The translations under genes and the position numbers were made by a program. From an uncultured Paracoccaceae bacterium (lineage in GTDB: Bacteria > Pseudomonadota > Alphaproteobacteria > Rhodobacterales > Rhodobacteraceae): a DNA stretch of 7,169 nt. The notes under the pieces are model-generated. The model worked only from the letters and a program-made list of their open reading frames with translations. It did no database searches and was not told where the DNA came from. Positions 5,342 through 7,169 of this stretch are shown here, piece by piece. The stretch lies in NCBI GenBank assembly GCA_937900975.1, contig CALCPC010000248.1:1-7169 (forward strand). Reading direction: 5' to 3'. Within the stretch, counting starts at the first letter, position 1. Every line of letters begins with the position of its first letter.

Positions 5342-6229
5342 ATGATCGCCGCCATTCCGTTTCCCGAAATCGATCCGGCCCTGGTGTCGGTCGATGTGTT
5401 CGGCATCACGCTTGCGCTTCGGTGGTACGCGCTGGCCTATATTGCTGGGCTTTTGCTGGGGTGGGGTTATGTCGCGCTGCTTCTGCGCCGGGCGCGGCTT
5501 TGGGCCGGGGGGCCGCCGATGGCGCCGAAGGCGGCCGAGGATCTGCTGACATGGATGGTGCTTGGCGTCATCCTTGGCGGTCGGTTGGGGTTCGTTCTGT
5601 TTTACCGGCCAGACTATTACCTGGATAACCCGGCAGAGATCCTGGCGGTGTGGGAAGGGGGGATGTCCTTTCACGGCGGATTTCTTGGGGTCGTTCTTGG
5701 GATCGTCGGCTACGCGCTTCGCGCGGGTGTGCCGATGGTGCAGGTGGGCGACGCGGTGGCCGCGGCCACGCCCATCGGCCGCTTTTTCGGGCGCGTTGCC
5801 AATTTCATCAATGCAGAGCTTTGGGGGCGGCCCACCGATCTGCCTTGGGGTGTGGTTTTTCCAAACGCGCCCTGCCCGGACGGGTTTCCCGTGCTCTGCC
5901 CGCGCCATCCGTCGCAGCTTTACGAAGCGGGGCTTGAGGGGGCGGTCCTGTTTCTGGTGCTGGCCTGGGGGATTTGGCGGCTGGGCTGGCTGCGGGCGCC
6001 GGGGCGGTCAATCGGCGTCTTTTTGCTGGGGTATGGCCTTGCCCGGCCGCTGGTTGAGGGTGTCCGCCAGGGCGATATCCAGTATGTGACGGCGACCAAC
6101 CCTTGGGGTCACGTCCTGCGCTTGGGCGACACTGCGGACGCCTGGGGTTTGACGATGGGGCAAATCCTGTCGCTGCCCATGGTCGTGGCCGGTCTTCTGG
6201 TTCTGGCCTTAGCGCGGCGGCGCGCGTGA
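5342..6229 (+). CDS. lgt: Phosphatidylglycerol-prolipoprotein diacylglyceryl transferase
   Basis: Lgt moves diacylglycerol from phosphatidylglycerol to the lipobox cysteine of prolipoproteins at the inner membrane, the first step of lipoprotein maturation. The 295 residues and multiple hydrophobic segments fit the family. Diagnostic stretches are [15 protein letters not shown] (79-93), [13 protein letters not shown] (104-116) with His111, [19 protein letters not shown] (146-164) with Arg151 and Asn154, [12 protein letters not shown] (189-200), and [15 protein letters not shown] (231-245) with Tyr231 and Arg235. By alignment from memory these correspond to E. coli His103, Arg143, Asn146, Tyr235 and Arg239, so the enzyme should be active. 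The ATG at 5342 gives the usual N-terminus; only a weak TGGA (5335-5338) precedes it. It ends in a GTGA overlap with the methyltransferase, indicating translational coupling. No defect is seen. Confidence 0.96.
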   Translation: MIAAIPFPEIDPALVSVDVFGITLALRWYALAYIAGLLLGWGYVALLLRRARLWAGGPPMAPKAAEDLLTWMVLGVILGGRLGFVLFYRPDYYLDNPAEILAVWEGGMSFHGGFLGVVLGIVGYALRAGVPMVQVGDAVAAATPIGRFFGRVANFINAELWGRPTDLPWGVVFPNAPCPDGFPVLCPRHPSQLYEAGLEGAVLFLVLAWGIWRLGWLRAPGRSIGVFLLGYGLARPLVEGVRQGDIQYVTATNPWGHVLRLGDTADAWGLTMGQILSLPMVVAGLLVLALARRRA

Positions 6230-7169
6230 CGCCGCTTGCCCGCCGGCTTGTCGCCGAGATCCAGCGCGCCGGGCCGATGGACATCGCCCAGTTTATGCGC
6301 CGCTGTCTCGCCGATCCAGAGGACGGCTATTACACCACCCGCGACCCTTTGGGCAGACGCGGCGATTTCACCACGGCGCCCGAAATCAGCCAAATGTTCG
6401 GAGAGCTTTTGGGCCTTTGGCTTGCCACCGTTTGGCAGAACGCGGGCCGGCCCGACCGCTTTACGCTGGCAGAGCTTGGCCCCGGGCGGGGCACGGCGAT
6501 GGCCGATGCGCTGCGCGCGGCGGGACGCGTTCCCGGTTTCACCGCCGCCATGCGTCTGCACCTGGTGGAGGTCAGTCCGGTGCTCCGCGCCGAGCAAGCA
6601 GGCCGGATGCCCGCCGGAACCACCTGGTGCACCCACGCAAGCGCGCTTCCGACCGACGCGCCGCTTTTCGTCCTGGCCAATGAGTTTTTCGACGCGCTTC
6701 CGATCCGCCAGCATGTGGCCGAGGGCCCGCTTTGGCGAGAGCGTCGGGTCGGCGTCGACGCTGCCGGCGCCTTGCAATTCGGCCTTGGGCCGGCGGTGCC
6801 GAACCCCGATCTCAGCCGGCGCTTTGGCGCCGTGCCCGCGGGGACGCTGGTTGAGACCAACCCCGCCGCCGAGGGCGTCGTGCGGATCCTGGCCGAGACG
6901 ATCGCGGCCCGGGGGGGGGCCGCGTTGATCATCGACTATGGCACCTGGTCGGGCACGGGCGACACGCTGCAAGCGCTGTGCGCCCATGCGCCGGAGCCGC
7001 CGCTTGCCCATCCGGGAGACGCGGATGTGACGGCCCATGTCGGGTTTCGCTGGTTGGCAGAGGCGGGGCGGGCGCGAAGCGCCGCGATAAGCCCCCCCGG
7101 GGCAAATAAAGAGGGCCAAGGCAAAGGGGGCCCGGGGCGCGGCCAGGGGCGGGGGGCGGGGGGCGCGAC
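6226..7169 (+). CDS. MidA/NDUFAF7-like class I SAM-dependent methyltransferase (COG1565), partial at the right edge
   Basis: This family (mitochondrial NDUFAF7, Dictyostelium MidA) methylates an arginine of a complex I subunit in eukaryotes; the bacterial substrate is not established. The frame starts at GTG 6226, which overlaps the lgt stop as GTGA, and stays open to the end of the window (314 full codons; relatives are about 350-370). Visible motifs are [20 protein letters not shown] (34-53) and [12 protein letters not shown] (54-65), the SAM-binding [17 protein letters not shown] (81-97), [13 protein letters not shown] (112-124), [12 protein letters not shown] (151-162), and ALIIDYG (233-239). 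ADVTAHV (266-272) is still family-like, but from roughly residue 273, and certainly after about 292, the translation turns into G/R/K/P-rich sequence where LxQG and a hydrophobic tail are expected. That part is probably unreliable sequence. In this bacterial group the pair is often followed by pgeF, which would lie beyond the window. Confidence 0.9.
   Translation, partial: MTPLARRLVAEIQRAGPMDIAQFMRRCLADPEDGYYTTRDPLGRRGDFTTAPEISQMFGELLGLWLATVWQNAGRPDRFTLAELGPGRGTAMADALRAAGRVPGFTAAMRLHLVEVSPVLRAEQAGRMPAGTTWCTHASALPTDAPLFVLANEFFDALPIRQHVAEGPLWRERRVGVDAAGALQFGLGPAVPNPDLSRRFGAVPAGTLVETNPAAEGVVRILAETIAARGGAALIIDYGTWSGTGDTLQALCAHAPEPPLAHPGDADVTAHVGFRWLAEAGRARSAAISPPGANKEGQGKGGPGRGQGRGAGGA

Noticed and set aside
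6109..7119. Minus-strand frame of 336 codons
   Set aside because: Shadow of the methyltransferase gene, basic and low complexity; the plus frame holds all family motifs.

Overview
The base composition is very GC-rich, and the protein sequences and the lgt-midA gene pair look like an alphaproteobacterium, most probably of the Rhodobacterales (Rhodobacteraceae or Paracoccaceae). This placement rests on recognised protein style and synteny, not on a marker gene. Coding density is high and no tRNA, rRNA, CRISPR array, transposase or phage gene is visible.

Layout. Five genes read leftward from about position 5143 to the left edge. In transcription order they are a periplasmic substrate-binding protein (5143-4139), its ABC ATPase (4049 to about 3262), an inner-membrane permease (3264-2494), an NAD-dependent epimerase/dehydratase (2396-1413), and, after a 419-base gap, a Ppx/GppA-type phosphatase (993 to 40, reading on to the left edge in the same frame). 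Two genes read rightward from 5342: lgt (5342-6229) and, overlapping it by 4 bases, a MidA-like methyltransferase (6226 to the right edge). The 198 bases between 5143 and 5342 form the divergent promoter region.

How the genes fit together. The binding protein, ATPase and permease form one importer of the nitrate/sulfonate/taurine/thiamine-precursor superfamily; the substrate cannot be named from sequence. The epimerase follows within 97 bases and may be cotranscribed. Ppx/GppA enzymes act on polyphosphate or (p)ppGpp. Lgt is the first enzyme of lipoprotein maturation, and the MidA-like protein is its usual neighbour in this group.

Main peculiarities. (1) The binding-protein gene is split by an in-frame TAG where relatives have tyrosine. 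(2) The phosphatase frame is cut by an in-frame TAA, again at an expected tyrosine, and its nucleotide/phosphate motif is atypical. (3) The ATPase has no stop at its normal end and reads 207 bases into the permease; one base change would restore a classic ATGA overlap. (4) A perfect 16-bp inverted repeat with a G-quadruplex-type tract in its loop lies between the binding protein and ATPase. (5) A run of 25-27-base tandem repeats fills the region upstream of ppx. (6) The last roughly 100-150 bases become abnormally G-rich and lose family resemblance, suggesting poor sequence at a contig or read end. Points 1-3 and 6 could be sequencing errors as easily as biology. I see no convincing new multi-gene system here.
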